From Vandiemenella viatica (taxonomy: Eukaryota > Arthropoda > Insecta > Orthoptera > Morabidae), in assembly GCA_031002005.1 (NCBI GenBank), contig CM061921.1, positions 178,816,935-178,880,934 of the forward strand: a stretch of 64,000 nucleotides of DNA. The letters are read 5' to 3'. Under the pieces are notes generated by a model. It saw nothing but the letters and a program-made list of their open reading frames with translations. It was not told the origin of the DNA and ran no database searches. Positions 1 to 10,655 of the stretch are shown piece by piece. Made by a program: the position numbers and the translations under genes. Each line of letters opens with the position of its first letter. Position 1 is the stretch's first letter.

Positions 1-449
1 CGAAAACTTCCGTTGAGGACTTGGTCCGTATCCCTGGGCATGGTACCCCGTGGGACTGCGCTTAGCCATCCTGTCACTCCGGCCCACCCCCGCAGCAAGA
101 ATCATTCAAGTGGAGGATAGGGAAGATGACCCTACATCCCTTGAGCCGGGTTAATTGTTGCTTGTGAGGCTACAACCAAAGGTGGTGTGATGTCTTGTTG
201 TAATTTTATTTCTGTTTCTCCAGTTTGGTATCAGTTATGCAGTAGCTTGTGGGCAAACACGACACTGGATACGGGACGCGTTTGTTTTTAATGCTCCCAG
301 AACTGTAAATTTCTCATATCGCTTACACCCGGAATCTTTTTTTCTATTGTTATGTAGCTCTTGTCATCGAAACAAAGAGCAGGCCGAAGTGTCTATTTCC
401 TGAATAATGTGACATCTTGTTCATTATACGAAAGTGCGTAACTATAATA
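1..449. other. no recognisable feature
   Basis: No coding or repeat signal that I can support. The first 180 bases are less AT-rich than what follows and could be the end of an unrecognised repeat running in from the left. Confidence 0.3.
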
Positions 450-720
450 TGGGTTCCCAAACTGGGGGGCGGGAGTGTGGGGGGAGAGGGATGTAGCTTC
501 GCCGCCAATGTGGACGATACACTAGCTCTACACCATTGGACGTACTATGTCCTTTACCGGCTCTTAGAGATGAAAACGTTTGCTCTAAAATCACATACTT
601 AGTGAGTTTCCTTTCAGATATCATGAGAACTAGGCATTTACCTTTTTAATCATAAAATTTTGACGGGGGGAGGGGGGGGGGGGGAGTGGTGGCGAGGGAA
701 GGAAAAGTTTGGAAACTCCT
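450..720. mobile_element. hAT-like MITE candidate
   Basis: The left edge reads gggttcccaaact (451-463) and the right edge agtttggaaactcc (706-719), an imperfect inverted repeat. 'Ggttcccaaact'-type termini are common in hAT transposons. Both subterminal regions are G-runs (around 464-490 and 665-685). There is no transposase, so this would be a non-autonomous copy. An 8-bp target duplication is not clear. Confidence 0.4.
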
Positions 721-978
721 ATACCTACAGGTTGTGGTTAATTTTGAATACTGCCTGGACCAAGAAATAAAAATTCTTGAACGTCATTCCTACTTTTCGT
801 CATGCGGCGTCCATCTTGGAAATTCGGTATTTGTTTACAACGAAAGCAATCTATTCCTTCTATCGATACAGCATGGCGGGCGTGGCTGCTAGAAAATACC
901 GAAAAATATTTTCTGTTTGTAAATTTCACGCGACGTTTTCGACAAAGAGAAACTGAAATGTTAAAAATGGTGGTGCCC

Positions 979-2127
979 TAATCACTGGGACCTGAAGAGG
1001 AACTGAAAATCGTTACCTACGTTCGTCGGACGCTGTATATGTATATTGCTCTTATAGCTGTTAAAAATATAAATACCGCACAAAATTTACACAGAAACTG
1101 CTATAACGTTGAACGTCAATCAACTGCGAGCAGGCATATTCAGACGTATAACAATTATGCACACGTTCCTTAAACGATATTATTTAACATTTTTTTCTAT
1201 TGCAGTCATTAAGTAAGTTCATACTGTACAAACTTCACGCAAAAAAAAAGCCATAACGTACACAGTAAGCAATTAGTGTATGCCATTTGCAACGAAATGT
1301 TACCTTCAACGATATAATATTTCGTGCAATAAAATGCGCCAGTGATCAGTATCATTTACGTACAACAAATACGCTATCCAAATTCGCCACTAATAATGCT
1401 GGTGGCAAATCAAAGTAAGCTGATTTTAATAAAATCCAAATTTTGGTCCAGGCTGCATTTCAACCTATCCACAAGCGTTGCTAATAATGCTGCTAGAAAA
1501 TCAAGATAACTTAACTTTTTAATATAATCCAAATTTATAGCGAATTATGCTTTAAGAACAAAATTCAATTGTCATTTTGGTACAGAGTGCATTTCAACAT
1601 CAGTTTAAATTATTTATAAAAACTAAATTCCCCGTTCCTTTTGCTGAAACAGTGATATTGCTGCTCTTTCAACCTAACCACAACCTTCGTTAATATTGCC
1701 GGACCCACCTTTGATAAATTAAGTAAAATATTGTCGTCTAAGACGCAACAACATGTGGATATATTTCATTGTAAGTAGTACGTAGGTAATACGTTTTATC
1801 ATTGGAGGTAGCATATGTGTACGAAAATATGGCATCCACGGTTCGCTCACCGTTTACAGTTGCGGTAATCTTTTTGTGACGTTTGTTGGGTACTATGATT
1901 TTGATTGCTGTGATATCGTTTAAGGAACTTGTGCATTATCGTTATGTTGCATATGGCTGCTTTCAATGGCTTACCGCTTAATGGTATAGAAATTTTTGTG
2001 TTAAGTTTGTGTGGTATGTTTATATTTTATAGCTCTAAGAGCAACATAAATTAAATAACACGTCTAAGGAACGTGTGTACCAATTTTTAGACCGAAAGTA
2101 CAGTTCCTACTTGTTTCCCAGTGATTA
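979..2127. mobile_element. long-arm foldback element
   Basis: Two arms of about 200 bp are imperfect inverted repeats. For example, taatcactggga at 979-990 faces tcccagtgatta at 2116-2127; 'ttgctcttatagct' near 1045 faces 'agctctaagagcaa' near 2032; and 'gttccttaaacgatat' near 1165 faces 'atatcgtttaaggaac' near 1913. The roughly 725-bp spacer holds no ORF, but it contains a diverged tandem motif (taataatgct... at 1391 and 1482, period about 91 bp). This is the architecture of a foldback or long-TIR non-autonomous DNA transposon. The superfamily is unknown and no target duplication was identified. Confidence 0.6.
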
Positions 2128-2654
2128 CGTTAATGCTACAAGAACACACTACATAGGATAAATTAACCATCATATCAAGATAGTAATACTTTCGCAGCGC
2201 TGATAGAAGTAGGTCAAAATTCCAAAAGTTTAGTACCACTTTTGATAGGTGGAGAAAATCGTGCAGCCCTCGAAAAAAATTCAGCGATCATATCAGCCTA
2301 TGCTTTACTGGTTTAAAAGAGTTATATAATTATATCTTTCAGTTTTATCATGTCATTGTAGACACAGAAGAAAGAAGCACCACCTGCATTGTAAACTTTA
2401 ACGAAACTTGCTACAATTTCGACACGTTTCAGTTGAGAGGATTTTACCACGTGTTTAGCAAACCCTAGGCAGAATGGTTTATGGACCTGACCTTTTCAAT
2501 TTAAACTCGAGAAGTGAGTAACGTGATAAGGCGAGTGAGGAGAGAACGCCTGTTTTCAGGACAGGGAACTGTTCCCTCACTATATGTGCACTGAATAGAA
2601 TAATGCATACACGCTTTGTTTTAAAACATTTTACCGCGAAGACAGAGTGTACTC

Positions 2655-2656
<2 letters not shown>
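2128..2656. other. no recognisable feature
   Basis: AT-rich non-coding sequence. I see no repeat ends and no long reading frame. Confidence 0.3.

Positions 2657-2683
<27 letters not shown>
2657..2683. repeat. poly(T) tract, 27 nt
   Basis: An uninterrupted T run. It could be the oligo(A) tail of a minus-strand retroposon lying to the right, but the flanking sequence shows no recognisable body or target duplication. Confidence 0.7.
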
Positions 2684-2687
<4 letters not shown>

Positions 2688-2817
2688 AGCTGTAGGAATT
2701 TCCCAACTGCTATGGGAAATTTTGAATTATTTTTCTCGTTGCCTTCCACAGTATGGTTAATGTCATTTTATGTGTAGGTAGCTGGTGTGTTTTCGTGGCT
2801 ATTCCACTTCTAAGGGG

Positions 2818-2885
2818 TGGGCATCTATTGTCGACTGGTTAAGAATTTATTTTTCAATTTTCGAAGCCTCTATTCAATAACATTC
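2818..2885 (+). repeat. short dispersed repeat (mate at 30,176-30,247)
   Basis: This stretch matches the reverse complement of 30,176-30,247 at about 75-80% by eye. Shared stretches include 'ttaag(a)aattatttttc', 'attttcgaagcctct' and 'attgt(c/a)ga'. The element it belongs to is unknown. Confidence 0.45.
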
Positions 2886-4014
2886 CATTATTATTTATTA
2901 AAGTTGTGGGTATATAGTAAGTTCAAACGAATATAATTAAAAATCAACCCCCTATTGTTCCTATAGAAGATACGGAATTAGATGGCTTCTAAATTCGACA
3001 CTTTTGTACCTGTAGTCGACATTCTTTCGATAACCCTAAAATACCATGGTCAGAAAAGAACAAGAGTTGACCAAGGGAGACAGAGAGGAAAGTTAACACA
3101 AGTGGAAGCAATTCCATACCCAGACGGTTTCCCATGGGTGCCAAGTCAGGTTCCAGAAGTTTTCCTTTGTAATATCTGCCAGCTTTACAAGAAGTACTTA
3201 GCAAATGGCGATTTTTTTATTTAAAATTATTGTTGTAAACTGCACGAAGGTTAATTCAGTTTGACTGAGGCACAATTTTTAGTGGTGCAACATATACCTG
3301 TGTTGTGGACAGGTGGCCCCGTCTCCCTCCCCAGCACAGCAAACAATGAATGATAGTAGATTGTTGCCTACAATATTAACAAAAGCGAAGAAGTTAATTT
3401 AAACGGCATTAAATAAGAGTTATATTAATTATATTTAAAAGAGGCCATTGGTGTGCTGATAATGTGACAGATTGTCACAGTGGGAAACACATATTTGACA
3501 CTCATATTGATTTAATGAACACGCAAGAATTTAGATACCTATATTCCACACACAGACTAGCCATAATAGAAATATTCTTCTCGTTAAAACTACGAAAGCA
3601 TACGCTTATTTATTTCATGGTGGACGGATTTGTTTATTCACGCTCGATAGAAAGTAAAACAAACGTACAGTAAGTGAGAGTTAAATTATTACCCGACTTT
3701 ACGATTTCGACAGCAATATACGCGCTTCCGGCCATGGTTAAGCACACGCTCTAAAAATTCACTGAACGTGTGGACCTATTGGGATTGATGAGTAAAACGG
3801 ACTGTTACACTTTCTAGCCTTCAATCAAGAATAGAGAATCTTACAAAAAAACTGAGGTTCATGTATAATTCTGATTTATTTTTTATTTTTTACTCATTTC
3901 AGTAAATTTAAAGTTTTTTATGTTTTAATTTTTTAGTAAATTTAAAATTTGTAATTTTTTAGCAATAAAAATACATTTGATTCATACTGGCTTTTTTTAT
4001 CTTTTTAATAGTAA
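2886..4014. other. no recognisable gene
   Basis: AT-rich sequence. An 80-codon ATG frame (2982-3224) and a 69-codon frame (3464-3673) have no recognisable motif and look like chance ORFs. Confidence 0.3.
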
Positions 4015-4112
4015 AATTGTGGCGGGGGGAGAGGGGGCTGGCGTAGGAATTTTTCTTCTGGCGAATGGGGGGGGGGCTGGTAGGAAAAGTTTGGAAACCC
4101 AAGTCCTGAAAC
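4015..4112. mobile_element. hAT-like transposon right end (fragment)
   Basis: G-rich subterminal runs lead into 'aggaaaagtttggaaaccc' and then 'aagtcctg' at 4083-4110. This is the same terminus style as the right end at 701-720. A matching left end was not found, so this is probably a solitary or decayed end. Confidence 0.35.
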
Positions 4113-4817
4113 ATTACATGATTGATTGAGATGAGCGTGGTCTGTAATATTGAGCATTCGCGGCGTGTGGAAATGCTGGCTTCTATACTGAAGAACGTGA
4201 ATTTAACTTCCTACTATCGTTCGATTCTACGAGGTTTATATTGCTAGTTTTGATATATCCGTTGTTTTTAGTCACTGCTTTATTAGGTGCGTCAAGAGAC
4301 TGCGAACTATTCTTTCGCTTTGTACTAACATTAATACATTTCATTTTTTGCCATAAGTAACAAAAAGTAGGTCTTAAAAAAGGCATTTGGCTACTGAGAC
4401 GATATAGTCAGCTGCAAAGTAGCCTATTTTTTGTCATCGAGTGTACTTTGATCATCTCCTCGTGTTTTAATATAGCATTTGACCGTCTGACCCACACTGC
4501 CAAACTCGTCGGGTCTGGGATTGTCGATAGACAGTCGGGAACAATTTCGGTGTTCCGTAACTGCCCATAGACAATAACGTCGTGGCTGTAGGTCTCCCGA
4601 AGACTCGCAAAACAGTTGAATACTCGCACTTGAACGCATTATCTGGACAGAAACTTGAGCCTCTCCTCCTCGTAAACTATTGTTTCCATCCACGGTACTC
4701 CTTCATTTAGTTTTCATCTAAAACAGTTTAATTATTTTTTAAATGTGGTCATCTAGGTGAATTTAAATTTAATAGAATATTTTCATAGTTTATCACGTCT
4801 ATTGGACATGAGTTCAA
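4113..4817. other. no recognisable feature
   Basis: Contains two overlapping short minus-strand frames (4408-4693) without recognisable motifs. Confidence 0.3.
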
Positions 4818-5036
4818 GTGACTTCAAAAATAGATACAAAAAAAGTAATAATGAATGTAATCGCCGCATGTAGGGGGGGGAATGAAACATTTAAAAGACA
4901 CAGTTTTACCGAGAACACAGAAAAACAAGAGAAGAGAAGCTGGTTTGCCTACAAGCATCTGTTATTTCTTCTTCGAGGGAAGGAGTCAAAAGGTAGCAGG
5001 AACACAGATTTTGAGAAAGGTGATAATGTTTATTGA
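4818..5036 (+). pseudogene. MADF-domain-like fragment
   Basis: The end of this short frame reads WFAYKHLLFLLRGKESKG followed by RNTD. That resembles the last helix of MADF domains (typically a W-F-A-[FY]-x-x-[LM]-x-F-L pattern followed by a basic stretch). The upstream part is frame-disturbed and interrupted by a G-run at 4874. MADF proteins accompany PIF/Harbinger transposons and also occur as host transcription factors. With only about 30 recognisable residues this is a tentative relic. Confidence 0.3.
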
Positions 5037-5954
5037 ATGATATTATTTTCGTATTTTATACAATAATTTTTTGTACAAAATATATTTATAAATTTTTATT
5101 TAAATTATTTATAACGTTCTTTTTTATCTTAACACAAATCATCCTGCCATGGTACTGCTTCTTTAGGGAAAGCAAAATAATCTCGAAATTCATTTCAAAT
5201 TTCATGCAAACCACTTGTCTTCGAAAACGTTTGGGATCAATTGCGTGAAATTTTGGAATCCCGTGGCATCTTCTAATCTCAATTATCCAAGAGAGTTTTA
5301 ACGAAAGCAGTTCCTTCTCATAAAATATGTCGTGTATCACAATGTCTTCTTTTTCTGTGTTTAGTTTAAAAAGTAATGACCGAAGTGGCCATCAACCCAC
5401 AAGCAGCAATGTCTCCTAGCATGCACAGACTGGAGACATGCGCGTGAAAATCTACAAACTGCTTTTCAACGTCATCCCAACAATCAATAAACAAAAAATT
5501 TCGATTGTCTATAGGCAGTTAAGCGATTTTGTCTGCCTGTGTGGACTATGCTTTACAATCAAAGCGCAGGATAACACAAAACTTAATTAAAACCACCCAT
5601 GCCCTAGACCGTACTCGAATCTAATGACGCAAAGTCAGGCCGCTACGCCGACGCCTGTTGGAAAATTGCTGGGTGACAAACATTCCTGTTCGTATTTCAT
5701 TTTAGACCGGGAAATACCGACGAAGTGGCGAATCCTCTGGACGCAGTTTATGTAAACACTAAGTTTAGTTTCTGAAGCTGGAATCTGGTAGCGCCCCAGC
5801 ATTTGCCTAAATGATCATGTAAAACCGTAACGCAGCCCGTTGGCCCGTTGTTCCATCTCTATTCCCTACCCACGATTTAAATTCGCACGTCAAAATTGGA
5901 GGTGAATGTTCTTACAGACATCTTCGCTTAGTGAATTATGGTAGGAATAATAAT
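5037..5954. other. no recognisable feature
   Basis: AT-rich first half, more balanced second half. No ORF or repeat ends that I can support. Confidence 0.3.
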
Positions 5955-6200
5955 AAAAAATAATCTGTCAAAATGGCTGGGCTGGTAAAGGCTCCATCGC
6001 ACTGGACTATTTCCCCGCGAACCGACCGTCTTGATTGAGGTTTTAGGCGGTTTTCCGTAATCACCTAGGTGCTGTTGGCATGGTCCCCAATCTCCACCTA
6101 CACGTTCACAAACAAAATACACTTATCACACAGAACATAAGTTATACGTTCCGCAGACAGATGGCAACAGAAACATCCCTCCCTCCAGCCATGGTGGGGC
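5955..6200 (+). repeat. dispersed repeat family B, copy 1
   Basis: Shares an ordered set of motifs with 31,985-32,200: 'accgtct(t/c)gatt', 'cggttttc(c/t)gtaatca', a 'taggtg/taggcg' block, then 'acacagagaac' and 'cagatggcaac/tagatgacacc' and 'acatccct'. The relationship extends about 200 bp, so this is an interspersed repeat, possibly a SINE body. No Pol III boxes or poly(A) tail were identified. Confidence 0.45.
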
Positions 6201-6569
6201 TTCAGCCTCTCCGCTCTCATAATTCACACTTAGCTACGCGGCTAATGATGCAGTTGGTGCTCACGTGAAAAAAAAATGTTGGTTGTACAGGTAACCTGTC
6301 TCGTTCATTATGAGGCGATACAAAATTCCAGATATCTGTTTTCATTTTCACTTAAAATATTAATTTAGATACCCTGTCATTGAGAATGCAGACATATTTT
6401 CGACAGTAGACTTCTTTGTGCATGGATTCCGCGGTGACTCAATCGGTTCACTAGTAGCGTCATTTTTAATTTATACAAGTAACACGAATGTCGTCTGGAC
6501 AAGGAAATAAAGAATGGGTTACTACTGACAATATTCTTCCAATTGGACGAAATTTGACTTGTTCAATGA

Positions 6570-7190
6570 GTAACGTTCTTCTTTGATCGTTTGCCCATCC
6601 GAGGGTCACTGGCTCTTATTTAGCAGATACGTTTTTCTTCTTTTCCCACCATCTCTTCATTCTCTCTCTGATCTCCTTGCTACAGTCCTCCATCCAGGTT
6701 AGGCAAATTAATGGTTGTTGATTACACTGCTGAATCTGCATCTGGCCTCTGAGAGATTCCTTTCGATTCCCAGTAGCCAATTCTTCTTCACTTCAAGGTC
6801 GAGAATTCTCTTGGTCGGTGTATTGTTACTGTTTCTGACATTTTGGCGTTTCTTGCTTTTCAGTATGTATGATTACTAATTTACTCCCAATAATCAATGT
6901 TTCCGATGCGTATAGTGCCTAAGGTTTGTTTACTGTGTTGAAGTGGCTAAACTTTGTATTTTCGGATATTGACTTTTTGTTGCATCTATTCCACATGATC
7001 CTATATCCTTGCTGTAATTTAGGTAGGTTCTCTCGTTGTTGCTTCGTGGTTTAGTCCAGCAGGTTTAATGACTTCTCCTAGATATCTGAATTTGATTATT
7101 TGAAAAATATAACCCAATCTTGCAGTCATAGGTTGTCCATCTTGGCACAGCGTGGATACTTCCATATAATGGGTTTTAGCATAAAAGATT
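6570..7190 (-). pseudogene. decayed non-LTR retrotransposon 3' region
   Basis: Translated piecewise on the minus strand, the segment gives RT-thumb-like text (F-x-Y-L-G-E-V-I-K-P, near 7050-7110). Downstream comes a tail of the type 'LTWMEDCSKE' plus 'RMKRWWEKKK' (near 6630-6690), typical of the C-terminal region of RTE/L2-like LINE ORF2 proteins. Several stops and frameshifts interrupt it. There is no 5' half, so it is a 5'-truncated, long-dead copy. Confidence 0.5.
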
Positions 7191-7489
7191 TGAAAATTTA
7201 ATAGCTTCAGATATTTACAAAAATTTAGTTGAATAAATTGATACGATATGAGAAGAGAAAATTATTTTCGGTGTATTGAACCTCAATTGGTGTACCTAAT
7301 AGTGGATTAGCAGAACGTACTCACCACTTAGAACTACAACTAATTCTTACATTACATGTTAAACTCCTCAACGATTATTTTACTTTATGTTCTTTAGGGA
7401 CTCGATGAATTCACCCCGCACAAAGTGCTTCACCGTTTAATGTTTTTTTTTTATTTTTTTAAAGAAAATTTGTATCTTATTTTATTACT

Positions 7490-7657
7490 TGTCCACTCCA
7501 ATCTGTATTTTCCATGGTTTCCCTAAATCACTCCAGGCGAATGCCGGGATGCTTCCTTCAAAAAGGCCATGGCCGAATTCCTTCCCCTTCCTTGTCCCCA
7601 GTCCCATCCCGCCTCTAATAACATCGACGTCGACGAGGCGTAAAGCCATCAGATCTG
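7490..7657 (+). repeat. tRNA-SINE family A, 5'-truncated copy
   Basis: Matches the body and 3' part of the complete SINE at 9539-9775: 'ttttccatggtttccc', 'atcactccaggc', 'aatgccgggatgcttcctt', 'ggccatggccgaattcctt', ending 'gaggcgtaaagcc'. The tRNA-like head is missing. Confidence 0.75.
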
Positions 7658-8537
7658 TAAAGCGAATCTTCGCTGAACGATTATAAGAAACAAACACAAA
7701 AAATAATATAGTCTATTTTTTGTGACGGTTCTTAAATCTTATCCCTAATGTCGATTGGCTCCTACTAAGAGGTAGCTCATATAAACAAAGCAAAGTCTGT
7801 AAGAACTAGTACTCGGAAATGAAGGAACCAGTGTCTGGTGGATTTGTTTGCTAGAAACAAGGCACTCCGTCACGCTGGCCGGAAATGATGAATCATTTGT
7901 ACGGCTTGATTGAAGCATTTGAGCTTTGTTATACTCGACAGCGGCTTTCGGGGAAGAACTTGGAGAATGCCGAAATAACAAACAAGGTAATGCGGTCAAA
8001 ATCCAGTCCAGCTGTTCAGATTCGAAAGTCTTGTGTTCTGAAAACTGTTAGGAAGCAGCCGATGAGTTATTTGCTGTATGTAACACAGTGAAGAGGAATA
8101 TTTTTTTCGCATTTCGTGTCGGCATAAACAGTTTGATTGACATTGAGGAAGGACAAATTTATAATTTTTCAGTTTTCAGAAACCAGTTGAGGACCGGTAT
8201 AGTTAGATTTCCTTTCGATTTAATGCTAATATTCGAACACACCAGTTGTGCAATACAAAAACTACTGCCACATACATCGATCCGACAGTCTGTACTTGTG
8301 AGGCGGGCCGGAACTGTCTTTCATTCCCAGGCTCTTACGCTGACGTCATGGTGGGCTGCAGTACCTCCGCAGTCATCACGCTGACACAAATTACCACTTA
8401 TGCTATATGCAGCTATATATATGTCTTCGAAATCTTTTTTTTGTGCGTTGCGAAACATTTTACGACATGCCACGGAATACTGCACAATGATAGACGATTG
8501 ACTTCACAGGCTTGATGGCTTTACTCCTCCAATGCAG
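7658..8537. other. no recognisable feature
   Basis: Two overlapping open frames (8088-8384 and 8246-8515) have no motif and no homologue that I recognise. I treat the region as non-coding. Confidence 0.3.
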
Positions 8538-8549
8538 TAAATTAACTGT

Positions 8550-8795
8550 TTTGTTTACTTATGGTTTTACGCCACGTCGACTTCGAGGTCATTAGAGGCA
8601 GGATGGGATTGGGGACAAGGAACGGGAAGGGATTCGGCCATGGCCTTTCGAAGGAAGCGCCCCGGCATTCGCCTGGAGTGATTTTGGGGAAACCATGGAA
8701 AACCCAAATCTGGATGCCCGGACGTGGATTCGAACCCGCGTCCTCCCGAATACGAGGACAGAGCGTTAACCGTCCACCCACCACGCTGGTAAAAA
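8550..8795 (-). mobile_element. tRNA-SINE family A, full-length copy
   Basis: Read on the minus strand, a tRNA-like head contains a canonical Pol III B-box (ggttcgaatcc) about 50 bp from the start. The shared SINE body follows ('ccagatttgggttttcc', 'atcactccaggcgaatgcc', 'ggccatggccgaa'), then a short A-rich tail at 8550-8565. The flanks carry an imperfect target duplication, taaattaactgt (8538-8549) and aaatttaactgt (about 8797-8808). This is a non-autonomous element mobilised by a LINE that cannot be identified here. Confidence 0.8.
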
Positions 8796-8809
8796 ATTTA
8801 ACTGTGCTT

Positions 8810-9527
8810 ACCACTCGCCTTTTCCAGTGGCGGACGTGTTAGTAATGATACTGTTTTGTGTGGATGCATGTGATGTGTTTTGTTTTTTGCGTTGTGAATG
8901 AATGAAAGATAAACTAGGAGAGAAAATGAAAGCCTGCGCCAGCCCATCCAGGCCTACTTAAATCTGGGGTCTCTATTCAAGATCGAACAACATTACTGAT
9001 AACTAAGTATTACCCTTTCTGGCTGTCTGTTCCATGCTGAAATGTTTCCTCTTCACTCTGAAGCAATCATCTAGCTTTGAGAACCTTGAGCAGGAGTGTA
9101 CGAGGCAGTGAAACCACACTCTGATTGCATATCCGCTGGCGTTGTTTTTTTAACGGCACACACATCCGCAGCAAGTTATCTTGGCGGAATGCCGCTCCCT
9201 AGATAACCGGGTTTCAACGCATCTAATGCCCCAATAGTTCACTGTGGAACTAACTGATTCAAACCAAAGTCAATGGTATTGAGGGTAGGTTCTCACTTAT
9301 AGCGAATAATTAACATTCCCACGTAATGTGTTTGGACGCTTTCAGTTCATTTTCATCTCTATGTAACACAGTTTTCCAAAATGCCATGAGATGTATTCAG
9401 CCTACCTAGGGAAACCTGATAGACACTGAATCGTGTGAGAAGAGGCCATGGTAGATACAACTACTCGATGCACAAGTGGGAAATAATAGAGAATCCTGCT
9501 TGTGACTGTGAAAACCACCATCAAACT
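8810..9527. other. no recognisable feature
   Basis: Non-coding sequence between two SINE insertions; nothing further recognised. Confidence 0.3.
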
Positions 9528-9538
9528 AGCTTCATGAA

Positions 9539-9775
9539 ACCGAGCGTGGTGGTGTAACGGTTAGCGTTCTGGACTCGCATTCGGGAGGACGGCGGTTTGA
9601 ATCCCCGTCCGGGCATCCAGATTTGGGTTTTCCAAGGTTTCCCAAATCACTCCAGGCAAATGCCGGGATGCTTCCTTAAAAAGGCCTTGGCCGAATTCCT
9701 CCCCATTCCTTGCCCCCACTCTTTCCCGTCTCTAAAGACCTCGCTGTTAAGAGACGTAAAGCAGTTAAAAAAAAA
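9539..9775 (+). mobile_element. tRNA-SINE family A, full-length copy with TSD
   Basis: This is the best-preserved copy, 237 bp. An A-box-like segment (tggtgtaacggttagcg, about 9549-9565) and a B-box (ggtttgaatcc, about 9594-9604) lie in a tRNA-derived head. The family body and an A10 tail follow. It is bracketed by an exact 11-bp target-site duplication agcttcatgaa (9528-9538 and 9776-9786), which fixes both ends. It serves as the reference for the other family A copies. Confidence 0.9.
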
Positions 9776-9786
9776 AGCTTCATGAA

Positions 9787-10262
9787 GCAGCCAGAGGCAA
9801 CTGAATGCCTGCAATCCTTGGACACCGATCTGTAAAAACATTTAATTTATTTTAATTCGGTATAATTACTATCTTTGTGTTATACGAAATAAATAAATAA
9901 AATAAAATGTCTTCTTTTGACATAAAAAAAAACACTCGTCTTACTTTTTAAAAACTGACGCATCAAAGTTTTTCATTATTTATATTTACTTCTTTACTTC
10001 TTACTCCTCGTTCTACGGAAAGCAGCTACTATTTGCTAGGTAAATAGTTTGTTTCATTTAAATACTTTTCGTCCAGATCGTAAAGATTGTCAACGTAAAC
10101 GAACGTAAATGATTGCAAATTGGAGCACACTTACCCCGTCTATCTAATTTCGCATTTATACATCCACAACATACATTAATTAAACCAAAAATAATTGCCT
10201 ACTGTTCGTACCGTTGTCACGTTAGCCGAATATCAAAACAAATGTCTAAGACTTTTTGTGGG
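9787..10262. other. no recognisable feature
   Basis: AT-rich, with A-runs at 9892-9935. No ORF or repeat ends recognised. Confidence 0.3.
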
Positions 10263-10440
10263 TTTTAGGCCTAGTCGACGTCGAGGTCATTTAGAGGCAG
10301 GAGAGGATTAAGGACAAGGAATGGGATGGAATTCGGTCATGGCATTTTGAAAACCCATCCCTGTATTTGCCTGGAGTGATTGCTGCAAATCGTGGAAAAC
10401 CGCAGTCAGGATGGCAGAGTCCTCCAGAATGTCAGTCCTG
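10263..10440 (-). repeat. tRNA-SINE family A, decayed copy
   Basis: Reverse-complement matches to the family body: 'gtcgacgtcgaggtcat', 'gaggcag', 'aattcggtcatggc', 'gcctggagtga', 'cgtggaaaacc'. The head beyond about 10,440 is not recognisable. Confidence 0.65.
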
Positions 10441-10535
10441 AGAGTTACCAGGGCGTGCGGCACTCTAAAAACGAGACATTTCACGAAAATTTGGCGGTCA
10501 CGAGAATGAGTTTGATACAACATTTTATAAATATC

Positions 10536-10655
10536 ACCCAGCGTAGGTGAGCGGTAAAGCTCGGGCCTGGCTTCCATGTTAGTACCGGGATGGTTCCTTC
10601 CCGTTCCGCCTCTAATGATCTCGGCGTCGAGGAGGCATAAAGCCCGACAAAATAA
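10536..10655 (+). repeat. tRNA-SINE family A, internally deleted copy
   Basis: The head (gcgtaggtgagcggtaaagctcgggcctggc) is joined after a deletion to the 3' body (accgggatggttcctt, ccgcctctaatgatctcggcgtcgaggaggc, ataaagcc). The B-box and central body are missing. Quoted pieces are separate stretches. Confidence 0.55.

Noticed and set aside
2982..3224. 80-codon ORF starting MASKFDTFVP
   Set aside because: No motif, no splice or promoter context; an overlapping antisense frame of similar length exists.
8088..8515. Overlapping 98- and 89-codon ORFs as genes
   Set aside because: No motifs; overlap in different frames of one strand suggests random open sequence.
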